64,000 nt of DNA from Cotesia glomerata. Taxonomy: Eukaryota > Arthropoda > Insecta > Hymenoptera > Braconidae. The DNA is taken from NCBI RefSeq assembly GCF_020080835.1, contig NC_058160.1, forward strand, positions 6,885,515 to 6,949,514. The letters run 5' to 3'. This document shows, in pieces, positions 21,793 to 33,292 of the stretch (its first letter is position 1; each line of letters begins with the position of its first letter). The position numbers and the translations under genes were made by a program. Below the pieces are notes generated by a model that was not told the DNA's origin, did not search any database, and worked only from the letters and a program-made list of their open reading frames with translations.

Positions 21793-24700
21793 ATGAGTGC
21801 TGGAATGCCAGAGCTTGGTTCTAAGATCAGCTTAATATCAAAAGCTGATATTCGTTATGAAGGAAGACTTTTTACCGTAGACCCTCAAGAATGCACAATC
21901 GCTCTCGCAAACGGTGAGTTTTTTTTTGTAACATAGTATCTTTTCAAGATGGAGTACAAGTTGTAAGCATCATTGTTCCATCTTTCTGGCTCGCTTTATT
22001 CATAACTAATTACACATTTTCATTTTTATTTCAGCTACCTTATTTATTATTTTATCAAACTCAAGTTTATTACCGTTAATTTTTTTTTCTATTGATTTTT
22101 TATTCCCAATTAATTATTATACCGTTCATTAATGATTCCAACAAATAACCAGATTTAACTGCTAATATAAAAAGAATTATTATCTCAATTTACCGCTGCT
22201 ATCATAATATTTTTTTTTTCTTGCTAATTATTATTATTTCAAATTTTCAGCAATTGTACGTGATTTTTTTTTGTTAGATAAAAAAAATCATAGTTTACAC
22301 ATTTACAAGTATTTGTAAATAACACACTAATTTGATCAATTATTAAAAAAAATATATATATGTATACAAATAATTTTCAAAAATTTTTATATCTAGAAGG
22401 TTCAAAAAAATAAAGAAAAAAAAAAATTATCAATCTCCCGGAATTTCACGTTAAAATGAATTCTTTTTTTGTCGGTAGTGTATGTTATTATCGCGCTCTA
22501 GCAACAGTTAGCTAACATATACGAATTAATATGTGTTGTTTACATTCTTTCCCTTCTTAACAAAAAAAATTTTCATAATACCTGTTCATTGATGAACTTA
22601 GTTAAAATCGGTAGATGACTCATCAATTTTAATCTGTAATTCTTGCTATTCTTAAATTCTTATTTCTGAATAAAAATTACTTAACACATTACATTAAACC
22701 TGTATTTTTAACATTACAGTGCGATCTTTTGGAACGGAAGATCGGGATACGCAATTTCCGGTTGCTCCTCAAAATCAAATTTATGAGTATATTCTCTTCA
22801 GAGGATCTGACATTAAAGACATCCGAGTTGTCAATAATGTCAACACTATTCCCAACGACCCAGCGATCGTTCAGGTAAATAGTAGTTAATGGAATTCGAA
22901 TAAGAATATAAAAAAAAAAATTAATAAAAATTTTTATTTGCTACTTATTTTATAGATGACCGTTCAACCTACGATGAACCAGCAGTCCTATCAACCTCAG
23001 CCTGGTTATGGACATCCAATGATGGGCCAGATGCCTCCAATGGCTGGCCAATACGGACCGCCGTACGGTATGACAATGGGAGCTATGGGTCCAGTGATGA
23101 CGATGCCTCCAGTCAGAGATCCTCGAGGAAACATGAATAAACCTCCAAGTGAGTTGACCTCAGGACCTGTCGATTCCAACGTCATCAATATCCCCAATAC
23201 ACTGCCGACGGCCAACGTCAAGCCGTTGACAAAAGATCAATCTCTTGAAGATGGTAAACTGTTTTTGCTATGAACACTCTCGTCTGCCAATGACGCATGT
23301 CTTCATTTGCTGCTTATTAGCCGCATTTCGAGCACTTTTTATTTGCTTTTTTTTAGCATGGTGCAATCAAGGTTTTTTTAACTCTAATAATTTGCTTTTA
23401 ATATGCCTATTGCTTTTCTTTTATTAACTTAACTTTTAAACATTATTTTGCATACAAATTTTTATCTGTAATAATTATTTAAATTGCAGTCTACCATGAG
23501 TATACTTTAATATTTATTTTTTTTTTTACACTATCAATTATCATCTTTTGTGACATACACTTTCATTGCCATTATTTATAAAATTGGTGTAGTTAAATGT
23601 CGTAAATAATTAAACGTTCTTGCTAGTACTATATTAAAATCTAATGCATGAGAGTATAAGTTGAAATTCTTTTCAACTGAATATTTAAGTATTTCACTAC
23701 TTGCTTTCTCAAATTCTTTGCTTTGAAACCATTTTTTCTTGATATATATCTTGAATTATTATTATATAGTTTTCTGTCTTATGTTTTATTATTTTACATA
23801 TTTCTACTACAAAATAAAAAAAAAATTTCAATTTTTGAAATCAGAAGTGCACTGTCGTGTTACAGACCAAATAGCAACAACAGTTGAAACTTTTCAAATT
23901 GTCATTACAAATAATAATTATGATTATTTTTTTTTTTTATATTTATCGACTTCAATATCTTTAATGTTAACTACAATATCAACTATTTTATAATTATAAT
24001 ATTGTGTAGGTGTTATGGATCTGATTAGTGGATCACGATCAACGACTCCAACATCTTCGCTTCTGAACAGAAAGAGTCCAACAATTGATCAAGGGACTCA
24101 GGTAGGACATCAGCAAAAACAAGGTAGTGGAAAAGCTATTGAGAAACCGAATAACCGAAACGTACAATCTCAACATCGTGACACGTAAGACTGAAATTAA
24201 TTACGACAGTTTAGTTTTATTTAAATATTTTTCTTAAGTATTTTAATTGAAAATTTCGGAATTTTAATTTAGGCAAAACCGTCGAAGTGGCAGTGGATTG
24301 TCCCATTACAGTGATGGAAAACGTGATGGAAGTACTCACGACAATCAGATGCACAATCAAAGACATTCTCGAGGGTCTCAAGGGTCTCATGGACCTCAAG
24401 GTCCCCACGGACCTCCTAGTGGACGCACTGGCAATCGCGGTGGCTGGGTTCCACGTGGTAATGTTTCTCGTGGCCGTGGACGAGGAGGTCGTGGCGGTGC
24501 TTTTCCTCAAAATCAACAGGGTAACACTGGCAGTAAACCCAAGAATACTTTGAAATTCGACAATGACTACGACTTTGAGCAAGCCAATACCCAATTCGAA
24601 GAACTTAGGTAAACTTTTATTTGCATTACTATTTATTACTTATCACAAATCATCATTAAAGATAACGCATGATTTGTGCCGGATTTGTTTCAATGTTTAA

Positions 24701-25936
24701 GTGAAATGATGAATGTGGATATCATGCGAAATAAAATAAGTATGTTTATTAAAACCATCGTTTAATCACTGACGTTTGGCTTACGCAACATACTTACAAT
24801 TGTTATTTATTCATTTATTTATTATTTTTTTTTAAATAAATTTTTATTAAGTATAAATTAATTTATTGATATAGATCCCGGTTAGCCAAAACAAAAATTG
24901 ATGCTGGCACAGAGAATGAGAAAAAAGATGATAGTGGAAATGAGACTGGAGCCGGTGAAGGAGAACCTGAAGAGGAAACTGATGTTGTTCACTATGATAA
25001 AGCTAAGTCGTTCTTTGATAACATCAGCTGTGAAGCCGTGGAGAGAAGTAAAGGGTTAGTATTTTTCTAGCAGTGTTTTTTTATCCTTTTGTAAATTGAA
25101 TAAATTTATAGTTAAAACTTGAATTTATTTACCGCATTTCATATAAATGCTAACTGATAACGGCTATAAATAACTCGAAACAAAATATAAACTTGAGTAA
25201 TTTTTATTTAAATACTGAACAATCTTTTATTGTTTCGATCTGCAAAAAAATTTTAGTGCAGCTATCCCATTTCAATTATCAAAAAACCGAAGCGATGTAC
25301 AATGTACAAAAATAGTGATAAATATTAATTTAATACAATGTTGTTTTATTTGGAGAAATTCACTAAAATATTGATTATTAGAGTTTATTTATTTATAAGT
25401 AAAAGCTAATTTTTTTTTTCATCTATGAATTTCCTTTTTGTATTTGAATATTTAATTTAATTGTTCATTTTTAATAACGAATTATTGAGGAACTAAACAC
25501 AGAAAATACAATGAGAAACTCAGATTAATTTTTTCATAATAATTTTTTTTTTTTTTTTTTTTTTTTTTTGTTTTTTTTTGTTTTTAACAGAAGATCTCAA
25601 CGTACGGATTGGCGAACTGAGCGTAAGTTGAATACAGAAACATTTGGAGTATCATCAACAAGACGTGGTGGCTTTCGCGGTCGAGGCTACTATAATCGTG
25701 GAATGGGTGGAGCATATCGTAGTAACAACAACGGAGCTGGTGGTCACATGGGTGGAATGAACCCAGGATCAGGCGGATACCGTGGCAATTATCGAGGAAA
25801 CCGCGGTAACAATCCAACTAATCGCAATAAACGAGGGCAAAATCAAGGTAGTAACAGTAACGGCGGACAAAATGGCCCTATCAATAATCAAAGTACAAGT
25901 CAATCTCAGAATCGACTTGTTACTGGTACTGCGTAA
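21793..25936 (+). CDS. tral: LSM14-family RNP granule protein (trailer hitch)
   Basis: Seven exons join in frame: 21793-21913, 22720-22874, 22956-23253, 24010-24184, 24273-24608, 24875-25054 and 25591-25936. They encode 536 aa. The order is an N-terminal divergent LSm domain (LGSKISLISKADIRYEGRLF through YEYILFRGSDIKDIRVV), a Gly/Pro/Met-rich linker and an RGG-rich stretch. The FDF box (LKFDNDYDFEQANTQFEEL) follows, then a charged helix with AKSFFDNISCEAVER, the TFG box (KLNTETFGV), and a C-terminal RGG/Asn-rich tail. LSM14/Tral proteins bind the DEAD-box helicase Me31B/DDX6 and 4E-T in P-bodies and repress or protect mRNAs. If intron 3 is retained, the frame ends after DGKLFLL, before the FDF part. 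The last intron ends in an unusually long T run. Confidence 0.95.
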
Positions 25937-26536
25937 AAGTGCTTCATTATATAAATATTTATATATATCTCCCCTGAACCCACTAGAATGATAACGAATC
26001 ACTATAATGGGATTAAAATTACAATTATACATAAACAACGCGATACTTTATAAGTATTTACTTAGTTTAAGATTTTTACTGTATGTGCGGTATCATAAGA
26101 ACCAAACAAGATTAAGAAAATGATCGAGAGTAAATGAATAAATTTTCAACCATACTTCGATAGAGTGATGAGTAATGTATATTAAATGCGATTACCAGAA
26201 TTAATTTGACATTACGATCAAGTATGAATAACTTAGTATTCTATAAATTTGAGTAAAATTATAAATACAATTTCAAATACTTCTAAGAGTACGGTCGTTA
26301 ACCGCGTAAGAAATGCATTAAATTTCGTACATTCATAAATACTATTTTTTTTTATTACTACTAATACTATCGGGTTAGTTTTGTTATATTTTATTTTTTT
26401 GGTTTTGTCATAATGAAAAGTATTTAGAATAGTGTCAAATAATTAAATGAGGAGTGAAAAGGGTTTTTGGGGAGTTATACAATATAAAATATACGAATAA
26501 ATTTATTCTTCGCTGTTTTAAGTTGTAAAAATACGA

Positions 26537-26567
<31 letters not shown>

Positions 26568-28559
26568 GAAAAAAGAAAAAACTAAGATTAAAACTAAAAA
26601 ATTCCAATGAGAAAAAAAATGATGATAAGGTGTATACTGAAAAGAAGCAGATTTGGTCTAACTATCCTGAAAGTATATTAGGAGAAAAATTCAGGCATAA
26701 AATAATGAACAGTATATGTATATAGTATCATATATTTGTTGAAAAAAAGAAAGTGTATCAATTGCTGGAAATATTGAGGTGTTGTTGGATTGTATCCGCT
26801 TGGACGGAAGTTGAAGGATTATTTTATTGCCAAATGGATTGTTATCAATCAAATCTGTCTTCCTTATTTCTCAATAAATAATTTTCAACTATTTTGAATA
26901 ATGTAATTTTAAGTTATCGAGTAACTAAATAATGAATAATTGAGTACGAATTATTTGACGCTGTAACACGCTGTTCTTTCGTATAAATACTGTTGATAAA
27001 AAAATACAATGCTCGTGATCATTTAATATTGGTTGCTTATCGTGAATTAGCGTGTACTAACGTAATGTATGTGATCATTGACCGGGTGAAACTATAAGTC
27101 GGTAATGCATTTTCTTTCGGAAAATTAATGTCTCGTGTTACATACATATATTTATCAATATATGTAATATGTAACAGTAAATGTAAAATAGAATACGTAT
27201 AAATAAATTTAAAGAATAAAAATTGATAAAAATAAAAATTATAAATAAGAATGCTATTAACAGTGTGTCGTGATAGTAAATTTTCGAACTTGTGCCGTGT
27301 AGGGTGTTACTAAAAATTTATGGCCAATAAGTAAATGAACTAAGATAAAATATGGCTTTATAAAGAATCGAAAGAAAAAGAAAAAAAAACATTCTATATT
27401 AAAAAAAAAGTGATTTATTTACAATTATCTAAAAGTGGGAAGAAATTCTATAAAATAAACATTATTTTTTTTTTAAGCCAAAATAATAAAAGTAAATGAG
27501 TTTATTATTACAGATGATAAACATTGAATTAATATGATGGAAAAAAAAATAAAACCCTCGAACAAAATTTATTTAAGCATTAATGACTACGAGCAAATAA
27601 AACGAATAGATGATTTGAAAAACAAACACATTGTAAAAATTGCCGAGAATAACTGTAACTATTTGCAAACGTTACTTTTATGTATTTACTGTAGGGTTTT
27701 GAGTTTTTTTTTTTTTGAACCGACAAAGTATGTGTGAGTTTATATGAATCTCACGCTGTTTTGAATTACGATTTTTAAATAGAAATGAAAGTGAATAATG
27801 TACGATGATGATCATTAGACAATTTAAAAAATATGTTTATTATAATAATTATTAATCAATTGTTAATGAGTGTTATTTTTTTATAGACTCCAATCGAGTC
27901 TCATTATCTTAAATATGTAATGCCTACACGTTGAATATAGAAATAAATTTCTCCCATTCACTTTAAGTTATTTAATTTAACTGGATTATAATTTACTGTC
28001 AAATAGTAAAATTATTAAGTTTACGTCGTTTAATTTAGGAGTATTGTACTAATATAAATTGTATAATTTGACGATTGTCAGTACAATTTGAATTTTGGAA
28101 AAGTGAGGCTATAAATGAAACTTAGAAAAAAAAAGAATGAGCAAAACAACGTTGATGATTTCTCTTCGTATAAAATTATTAGAACAGCATGAGCTATTAT
28201 TGACAATTGTGGTTTTTTTTTGTACAGTTAACATTGTGATTCATGATGGTGAATAATAATGGAATGAAAAGAAAAAAAATTGTCAAATTCTATATATTTT
28301 TTTTTTCTTCGAAATTTATTTTATAATTTTTCTCAGTACTATTTACAATAATCCACACTATACTTTTTATACATTTCTTATTATAAATATAAGTTTTTAT
28401 TCAGTCTAAAATGATATCATTGAAGAATTCATTTTGTTCACTTATTCTGTAATTTAATAAATGTGTAAAATAATTTCTCACTTATATCTAATTTTATGCA
28501 CTTTAAAGCAATGCTCTTAAATGCTTATCTTAACTAAAAAAAAAATAACTTCTATAAAT
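25937..28559. other. Long 3' UTR of the LSM14-family gene and facing SDR 3' region
   Basis: No coding sequence is supported. AATAAA signals occur near 26870 and elsewhere, and a poly-A run lies at about 26545-26567. The frame at 27534-27737 (67 codons) is Lys/Asn-rich with no recognisable domain. The region is plausibly an extended 3' UTR, which is common in regulators of maternal mRNA. Confidence 0.5.
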
Positions 28560-30091
28560 TTAAGCACAACTCGTAAGTCCTGATCTTATGTTATTATCAT
28601 AAATTCTAAGTTCTTTCATTGGTCGTCCTTTTATCGCTGGATGACTCAATGTAGGGATGAAATTATTTTTGTAGCTTCTTTTTAGAGATCGATAATGAGG
28701 TATTACTACTTCATACGGTGTATTGCCATTGTCAATAACCCATATACTACCGGATTCACCGCACTTCAGTATCGTCATCAAACCTTTCGCTACTATGTAA
28801 GGCCTATAATTGAGAAAAACAATTTTTTTTAATGTCATATTCATTTAATTAATGTATTTGACTACATTCAAATGAATAGATCAAATTCAAATGAATAAAT
28901 ATACGTACGTTTGAATCGACAGGTTCTCAAGATTTTTAACAAAATCTGCTTTCATAATTCTTGAAGATAATCTATTTGGGCTATTTATTGTGAGTGCTGT
29001 CTCAGTAAGTCCCGGACAAAGCGCCAGCACTCGTACCCCAGTTCTTTCATAATGATAAGGTGCCTATAAAATAATCACATCGATTATTTATTATTTTTTA
29101 ATTTTTTCTATTAGTGAATAAAAAAAGAAGTATAAAAATGTCAATTTAAAGTAAAAGTCGACTTTCTTCAGTAATATGTATAAAAAAAGAACTTACGCCA
29201 AGAGATTTTGAGAGTTCAATCATTGCTGATTTAGTTGCGGTATACACTGGAAGTTGAGCTGTTGTTTTAAAATCAAAATGTTGACCGATATTTACGAGAA
29301 TTCCTCCGTTGTACCCTTGATCCTTACCCATAAATTGTAATGCAATATTTGCAACAAACAACATCCCACTCTAAAAATAAAAAATGATCAATTACTATTA
29401 ATCGGTGTATTTTTAATGGTAAATTTTTAGAGAATCTAAAAGATCAATATTATAACTTACAATATTTATTGCGATTTCTCTTTCCCATCGTCGTTCGTCC
29501 AAAATACCAGCATTATTTACTACGATATCAATACTATCCATTGATGTTGTAAGTTGAGTAAAGGCATCTGAAGCAGCAAAATAATAATATTAAAAATAAT
29601 TCAAAATAATTAAACTGTAAGTTTATTTATTAAAATAGCTACCATGTATTTGTGAATAATTTGAAGTGTCAGCATTTATAAAAATTATTTTTTCTGCTCC
29701 ATAAGTCTTGGTTACTGCTTTAACAGCTTGCTCACCGGCTGTCGTATCTACGTCAATGATGGCAATTTTCTAGAGTAAATGATATTTATTAGAAGGAGAA
29801 ACTAATAGAACCCTTGAACATTTAAGAAGTATATATTTGTTCGACAAACCTTGGCACCATGTTCAAGAAAGTGATTAACAAAGGAATAACCCAATCCGGA
29901 AGCTCCACCAGTTATAACAACATTTTTACCACACACAATACCCTTTATGATTTCGAGCTCCTTTGCTTTTTCTTCAGCAGATGCACGGCGGCTTTTACGA
30001 TCCGGAAAATCGGCTAAAATAATTTTTAATAATTATTTTATGCTACTAAATAATTAGGTAAACATTTTATTGAATAATTTAACTTACCCAT
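28560..30091 (-). CDS. 15-hydroxyprostaglandin-dehydrogenase-like short-chain dehydrogenase (SDR A)
   Basis: Seven minus-strand exons join in frame: 30091-30088, 30013-29850, 29769-29643, 29567-29461, 29370-29197, 29063-28909 and 28803-28560. They encode 324 aa. The classical NAD-binding motif is intact (VVITGGASGLGYSFV), an acidic residue ends strand 2 (IAIIDVDT), and NNAG and LCPGLTET are present. The YxxxK pair is there (VYTATK). The catalytic serine normally found in a NIASxxGL context is missing: the sequence reads NIGQHFDF. The family oxidises hydroxyl groups of lipids or alcohols using NAD. Without the serine, activity may be reduced or lost, as in insect fat-body SDR relatives. The protein has a charged extension of about 25 residues before the fold and a basic C-terminal tail. 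The first coding exon holds only ATGG. Confidence 0.9.
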
Positions 30092-31381
30092 TTTATATTA
30101 TTAAAAGAATATTGAAAAACTAAATTCTTTTTCTTTCAGTCTTTTAACTGAGACACCAGTTGCTAAGAACAAACTTCTCAGTGAGTTGAGTTGAGAGAAT
30201 TAAACTAAACTTATGACCACAGATGAAGTTTATATTTATATATGTTGGAGAACAACGTAATTAGTTCCATGCGCCACAGCGTGTACATCCCTTCCTAGAT
30301 TATGAAAAAAAAAAAAATGCAAAAGACAGCTAATCTGTCGCGACACGCGCAGATTTAAGAGGGGAGAGTTCAATTCTTTTAAAAATCTACATTGATAACT
30401 ATTTTCACTTTAAGACAATGATATAAAATTTTCTATTTTTATAACACTTACTAGTTTTACTTTTTTAAATTTATCATACTTCTAGATCAATCTTATGTGA
30501 ACTCAATAGATTATTAAGTATTATGCACAATCATTGTAATTTAATTGCAGATTTTTGTTCATGATCTTTGATAGTGAAAATGAAAAATTGCATCCTGCTT
30601 AAACATAAAACATAAAAGTTATTTCTAGTAACTGATAGTGAACTCAAAGTTCATAATTGAACTGCTTCTAACTGCTATAAGTAATCTCGATGCTTCTTTG
30701 CATACACTTATACAATAAAATACATAATAATTATTTATTTCTACGGCTTGGTGTATCTTCTTAGTACAAAAGGTGAAGAAAGATCAAGAAAAATGTATAA
30801 GACGTCAGCTTTTTATCGGGCACGCGACTTTCCTTCGAGATTAGAAATCATTCTTGATGGCACGAGGGCATTCGACTGATATTACCAAGAAATGTGGGAA
30901 GGACATGATATTAAACCAATAAGAATCATTTGAAAATTCATGATAACATAATTTGATATTTTTGAATTAGTTTTAGCATTTTTACATAACTTGATTTAAG
31001 GAAAAAAAAACTATGTTATCATATTCACGTGATCAGTTGTTTTATTTTATGACCTCTAAGAAAAAAAGTTAAAATTACACTTACGTTATATACATGTTAA
31101 AAGCAATAACGTGGACAATTTTGAAGTTTTCGAGAGAATTCGCTGATATAAATTATAAAAAAAAAAAAATAAATAATTTACAAGTTTAAGATTTAATTCT
31201 TATAATGAGTATCATTAAACTTTAGACACCACAATTTTTCTCAGATAATTTTATCGTCTTGAGATAATTTTCAAATAATAATTACATATATAAATATTTA
31301 GATTATATAATATTTATTTTTATTTTTTAATTTATATGTATACTTATAGATTAAAATTTTTTTTCATATAATCTGCATTGG
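30092..31381. other. Upstream region of SDR A; no gene seen
   Basis: The first 200 bp should hold the SDR A promoter. Less AT-rich pockets occur near 30260-30360 and 30770-30900. No coding frame, RNA gene or clear repeat was recognised. Confidence 0.5.
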
Positions 31382-31797
31382 AAATGTAAGTTTCAATGCC
31401 TGTTGAGCCAACCGAAACTAGACAATTTCAGACCAATGCGACTGTGCCGGGCAGGTATCAATTATTTCTTCCCGGCGGACAGAAAATAACGATTTTCTGT
31501 CCGCGAGGTGAAGTTGTAGCTTTATTTTCAATCCTATCAATTGTTTGTTTATTTTATACCTTAATAATTGTCATTCTAACCGTTAACTGTATTGCGACAT
31601 ATCATAATTCTGTTATTAAGCATAAATAAGAATGATAAAAGAAAACTTGTCAATTTACGAACAATGTTTGGTAAAAAATAAACTATTACTTTCTATTTTA
31701 TTATAAGTTTCATAATAAAATGGTATTTTCGCTGTTCGTCTGAAACTATCTAGTTCTGGTTGGCTCCAGACATTGAAACTAGCATTTTTAATGCAAC
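31382..31797. repeat. Imperfect inverted-repeat unit enclosing a small ORF
   Basis: The left arm (about 31382-31445) and right arm (about 31727-31797) are inverted copies at roughly 75% identity by eye. Both contain AGTTTCAATG, GAGCCAACC and TTTCAGAC in the same spacing. The enclosed segment is less AT-rich than its surroundings. A small transposon or a tail-to-tail duplication would explain it. No target duplication was identified. Confidence 0.5.
31396..31629 (+). CDS. Hypothetical 77-aa single-pass membrane protein
   Basis: The open frame starts MPVEPTETRQFQTNATVPGR. It has a polar N-terminal half and one strongly hydrophobic segment (about residues 40-62, VVALFSILSIVCLFYTLI), then a short basic tail ending HKHK-like (VIKHK). 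I recognise no family. A perfect 13-bp hairpin with a 4-nt loop (31475-31504) lies inside the frame, and the start region falls in the left arm of an inverted repeat. The frame may therefore be part of an element rather than a host gene. It could also be a genuine short secreted or membrane protein. Confidence 0.3.
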   Translation: MPVEPTETRQFQTNATVPGRYQLFLPGGQKITIFCPRGEVVALFSILSIVCLFYTLIIVILTVNCIATYHNSVIKHK

Positions 31798-31814
31798 TTA
31801 TATGAAAAATATAA

Positions 31815-31928
31815 TGTGTGACGCGGGATGAAACACGATTTCAGACAGAGTGATGCCAGCCCTCGCTTCGCTCGGGCAGGCAACTTCACTCTGGTCTGAA
31901 ATCGTTTTGTTTCATCCCTAGTCACACA
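31815..31928. mobile_element. 114-bp GC-rich hairpin element
   Basis: A near-palindrome begins TGTGTGACGCGGGATGAAAC and ends in the inverted form (GTTTCATCCCTAGTCACACA). The arms are about 45-50 bp and share CGATTTCAGAC and AGAGTGA. The loop contains CCCTCGCTTCGCTCGGGC, itself nearly palindromic. It is far more GC-rich than its flanks. It sits only 10 bp outside the left end of the large CACTA-like element. Confidence 0.7.
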
Positions 31929-32285
31929 ATATACTATTCCCTGATTAAAATTATTGATTGAAAACAATTGAAAAAATTTTGAATTGATTTTAATTTTTTA
32001 CATAAAATTGAAAAATATTGACTGAAATTGAGACATTCGAGAATTGAATTTTTTTCAATAATTAGAAGCCAAATAAGAAACTATTCAAAAAAATTCAGAC
32101 TTCTTTAATTTCAATTGCTTTGAATTCCGAGCATCGAATTGAAAAATATTCAAAACAATTCAAACCAAAAAAAATTGAATCTTTCTCAACATTTACTAGT
32201 AAAATTGAAAATTATTGAAAAATGATAAAAATTTTATGGTTCCAATTACTTTGAATACTGAGTGAATATGAATTTTCAGTTCCAC

Positions 32286-32960
32286 GATTTTATGAATAAT
32301 TCAAACAAATTAAAAAAAACTCGAAGAATTGAATTGTTTTCTATTTCTTCCAACAAGTTAATATATTTTTAATTTGTGATTTTATGAATTATTCAATCGA
32401 ATTTAAAGAAATTCGATTGATTGTATTGTTTTCTATTTTTCCCAACAAATAAACGGATTATTGAATTTACGATTTTATGACTAATTCAAACAAATTTAAA
32501 CAAACTCGAAAAGTTGAATTGTTTTCTATTTCTTCCAACAAATTAATATATTATTTAATTTGTGATTTTAGAATTATTCAATCGATTTTAAAGAAATTCG
32601 ATTGATTGTATTGTTTTCTAATTTTCCCAACAAATAAATGGATTATTCAATTTAAGATTTTATGAATAATCTAAACGAGTTCAAAACTTCAAATTATTTT
32701 CTATTTCTTCCAATAAATAAATAAATTTTTCAATTTACTATTGTACGAATAATTCAAACAAATTTGGACAGATTCAAAACTTCGAATTATTTTTTATTTC
32801 TTCCGACAAAGAAATAAATTTTTTAATTTACGATATTATGAAAATTTCAAGCGAATCTAAACAAATTTAAGATATTGAATTGTTTTCTATTTTCCACAAT
32901 TAATAAATAAGTCATAAATTGAGGGTTCTTTGAATAATTTCAATACATTGGAATAGATTG
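32286..32960. repeat. Left subterminal tandem repeats of the CACTA-like element
   Basis: A unit of about 90-95 bp recurs at least five times (starts near 32286, 32382, 32470, 32562 and 32656) and continues in decayed form to about 32960. Each unit contains GATTTTATGA(A/C)TAATTCAA and TTGTTTTCTATTTCTTCCAACAA. Alternate units are more alike, giving a dimer of about 185 bp. In plant CACTA elements such arrays bind the accessory transposition protein. That role here is inference. Confidence 0.75.
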
Positions 32961-33124
32961 TAAATTTCAAGTTATATTAATAACTTTCTGTGATACATAA
33001 ATTAATATTAAGGTTATAATCAAGCACAAACATTCAATAGTTTTTAATTTTAAAAAATGAAATAAATTCAAAGAATAAAATAAATTAGTTGTAGCTAAAC
33101 ATAAATAATTCAATAATAAAAAAA

Positions 33125-33292
33125 TCATTCTGATAATTCATCACTCTCGCTCCCAGCTGGGTATCGCAAAAGTCGATATTTATTTTGATTCTTAGTAACA
33201 TCTTTTATTTGATCATGCTCTTCTTCATCTTCGGTTTTACCATCTTCTTTTTCATTGTCAGAACTGCCTTTGTCTTCATAATTGTCAATAAT
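33125..33292 (-). pseudogene. Acidic 55-codon antisense exon-like remnant inside the CACTA-like element
   Basis: On the minus strand a 55-residue frame is bounded by stops and lacks a start. It is markedly acidic (EKEDGKTEDEEEHDQ) and ends RYPAGSESDELSE. Its composition is unlike chance translation of AT-rich DNA. It overlaps the first codons of the + strand transposase ORF by 11 bases. It could be the last exon of a second, oppositely oriented element gene, or debris from an internal rearrangement. Confidence 0.35.

Noticed and set aside
27534..27737. 67-codon ORF in the long 3' region of the LSM14-family gene
   Set aside because: Lys/Asn-rich, no domain, no splice context, length expected by chance in AT-rich DNA.
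32286..32960. Repeat array as a satellite or centromeric block
   Set aside because: It is confined within the CACTA-like TIRs and limited to a few units, so it is a subterminal array.
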